A stretch of DNA of 42,426 nucleotides, taken from NCBI GenBank assembly GCA_019634045.1, contig JAHQWA010000239.1, forward strand, positions 1 through 42,426, given 5' to 3'. Shown here piece by piece: positions 41,374 to 42,426 of this stretch (its first letter is position 1; every line of letters begins with the position of its first letter). A program made the position numbers and the translations under genes. The notes under the pieces are model-generated. The model made no database searches. It had not been told where the DNA came from and saw only the letters and a list, made by a program, of their open reading frames with translations. This stretch comes from Saprospiraceae bacterium. Lineage in GTDB: Bacteria; Bacteroidota; Bacteroidia; Chitinophagales; Saprospiraceae.

Positions 41374-42426
41374 TTAAACTTCGACGACGGAAGGCTCTTC
41401 CACTTTTTTCCAAACAATGGATTTGGCTAAATTGTAAGTGGACATCCTATTATGGTAGAAATACAATATTTTAAAGCTGTCGCTAACAATTTCTCCTCGC
41501 TTATTCCGCCGCAAAGGCTTTTGCACGTGGAAACTACCCAAGCGCTTTACCCCATCTTGGAGAAGAGCGTCTAAGTCTCCCTTGATGATGTCGGATAATT
41601 TGATTTCTTCCTTCCCTTCCATTTCCTTTAACTGCACAATCAGTTGCTGAAGGGCATACTTCAATATCTCGGGCTCAAACACATATTCATCTGGTGGTAA
41701 ACGTAGAATCCCGTACAGATCAAGATGTGTATTTTCTTGGCGCAGCCACTGAAAGGCGGCATAGGCAACCAAGTGACTACTCAGTACAATATTATCCTTG
41801 TGAAAACGCTCTACAATTTTCTCTCCCAGGAGCTTGGTATACTCTGCTTCCCGCTGCTCATCCGCACGCAATTGACCATTTGAGGTAAAATAATCCTTGA
41901 GTTCAATTGGGTTACCATATTGATCGTAGCTATTTCCCTCCTCATCGACTAAGTTCCCCATCACATCCATCGGCTTTCCAATAGAAATCGTGATGCTATT
42001 CCCGGTAGAAAATAATTGCCACACGAATTTAAAAATACTACGGATACTATTGAACTTGTCTTTGGCTCGAATATACTGCTCTTTGCCTATCTTCCGTAAG
42101 TGCTGCTCGATAAGGAACTGAGCTTCTAAGACAAAATGATAGCCCAGTACTAAAGGCACTACAAAAACCTTTTGCTCCTCCCCTTTTTGCAAAACCGCCC
42201 GTTGTGCCTCCACCACTGTACCCAATAGACCCAGCTTCACTCGATTTTCTAGCTCTCCAGATCGAGAACGGGTTCCTCCGGGAAAAAAGAGGCTGTTAAC
42301 GCCGCGTTGGATGGATAGATTGGACATGGCCTTTAAGGTCTCCAGGTAGACGGGGTTCTTTTTCCGGCGGTCTACTCGATAAGCACCTAATCTATTCATA
42401 AAATAGGCCGTATAGCCTGTATTGTA
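41374..42426 (-). CDS. PlsB-like glycerol-3-phosphate/lysophosphatidate acyltransferase, 5' end cut by window edge
   Basis: The frame is open to the right edge, so the gene begins outside; an ATG at 42399 is internal (the preceding codons read YNTGYTAYF). About 350 residues are present. FFPGGTRSRSGELENRVKLG matches acyltransferase motif III (FPEGTRS in PlsC; here a glycine replaces the glutamate, as in several PlsB-like enzymes). VFVVPLVLGYHFVLEAQFLI and SITISIGKPMDVMGN fit motif IV and the strand after it. The H-x4-D motif I would lie in the missing part. The C-terminal ~150 residues (helical, ending SIVWKKVEEPSVVEV) form an extension beyond PlsC. It would acylate glycerol phosphate lipids at the inner membrane. 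Confidence 0.8.
   Translation of the reverse strand, partial: YNTGYTAYFMNRLGAYRVDRRKKNPVYLETLKAMSNLSIQRGVNSLFFPGGTRSRSGELENRVKLGLLGTVVEAQRAVLQKGEEQKVFVVPLVLGYHFVLEAQFLIEQHLRKIGKEQYIRAKDKFNSIRSIFKFVWQLFSTGNSITISIGKPMDVMGNLVDEEGNSYDQYGNPIELKDYFTSNGQLRADEQREAEYTKLLGEKIVERFHKDNIVLSSHLVAYAAFQWLRQENTHLDLYGILRLPPDEYVFEPEILKYALQQLIVQLKEMEGKEEIKLSDIIKGDLDALLQDGVKRLGSFHVQKPLRRNKRGEIVSDSFKILYFYHNRMSTYNLAKSIVWKKVEEPSVVEV

Noticed and set aside
1-42426. CRISPR array, tRNA, rRNA, prophage, insertion sequence or defence island
   Set aside because: No regularly spaced direct repeats, tRNA-like cloverleaf, integrase or transposase sequence was seen on either strand.

Overview
The window reads as chromosomal DNA of a free-living Bacteroidota, most likely of the Saprospiria/Cytophagia type. 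The evidence is a PorT-type component of the type IX secretion system (T9SS), a protein with a T9SS/gliding C-terminal sorting domain, TonB-dependent receptors, DUF5689 lipoproteins, the futalosine route to menaquinone, and many promoter boxes matching the Bacteroidota -7 consensus TAnnTTTG, some with TTTG 19-21 bases upstream. No rRNA, tRNA, CRISPR array, phage gene or insertion sequence was seen. Gene density and codon style are even throughout, so this looks like core chromosome rather than an island.

Layout. 1-6.9 kb: the end of an AraC-type regulator cut by the left edge, two hotdog thioesterases, an MDR oxidoreductase, a secreted gliding-CTD protein, a small conserved protein, lipB, and a TolB-like propeller lipoprotein divergent from lipB. 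7-12.5 kb: a divergent GH1 glycosidase, a PorV/FadL-like outer-membrane protein overlapping futalosine hydrolase (mqnB), prmC, and an ABC exporter pair. 12.5-13.1 kb: a 622-base gap with a well-formed candidate structured small RNA (promoter, four hairpins, strong terminator), followed by the promoter of a sodium:solute symporter that is split by a one-base frameshift. 15-24.3 kb: a LolD-like ATPase, a DUF389 membrane protein coupled to pncA, a small secreted protein, a 1040-residue TPR protein with an outer-membrane beta-barrel partner, and a small HTH protein between strong hairpins.

24.3-32.9 kb: trmN6, then a TonB receptor plus triple-domain DUF5689 lipoprotein transcribed divergently from a secreted endonuclease/exonuclease/phosphatase-family protein, which together suggest nucleic-acid or phosphate scavenging. 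A Pif1-like helicase and a 44-residue membrane peptide follow. 32.9-42.4 kb: a polytopic membrane protein, ubiE/menG overlapping porT, a FecA-like receptor, ACP phosphodiesterase, ychF, a DEDDh exonuclease, a one-domain voltage-gated cation channel, and an acyltransferase cut by the right edge.

Shared themes are the cell envelope and secretion (porT, T9SS cargo, LolD, two receptors, the TPR-barrel pair), menaquinone biosynthesis (mqnB early, ubiE last step) and cofactor/lipid housekeeping (lipB, acpH, thioesterases, acyltransferase). Best leads for novelty are the small RNA at 12.69-12.91 kb, the receptor/DUF5689/nuclease locus, the TPR-barrel pair, the palindromic divergent promoter at 5.8 kb, the 15-bp inverted repeat at 6.95-7.03 kb, and the ion channel's TLEGWNE selectivity filter.
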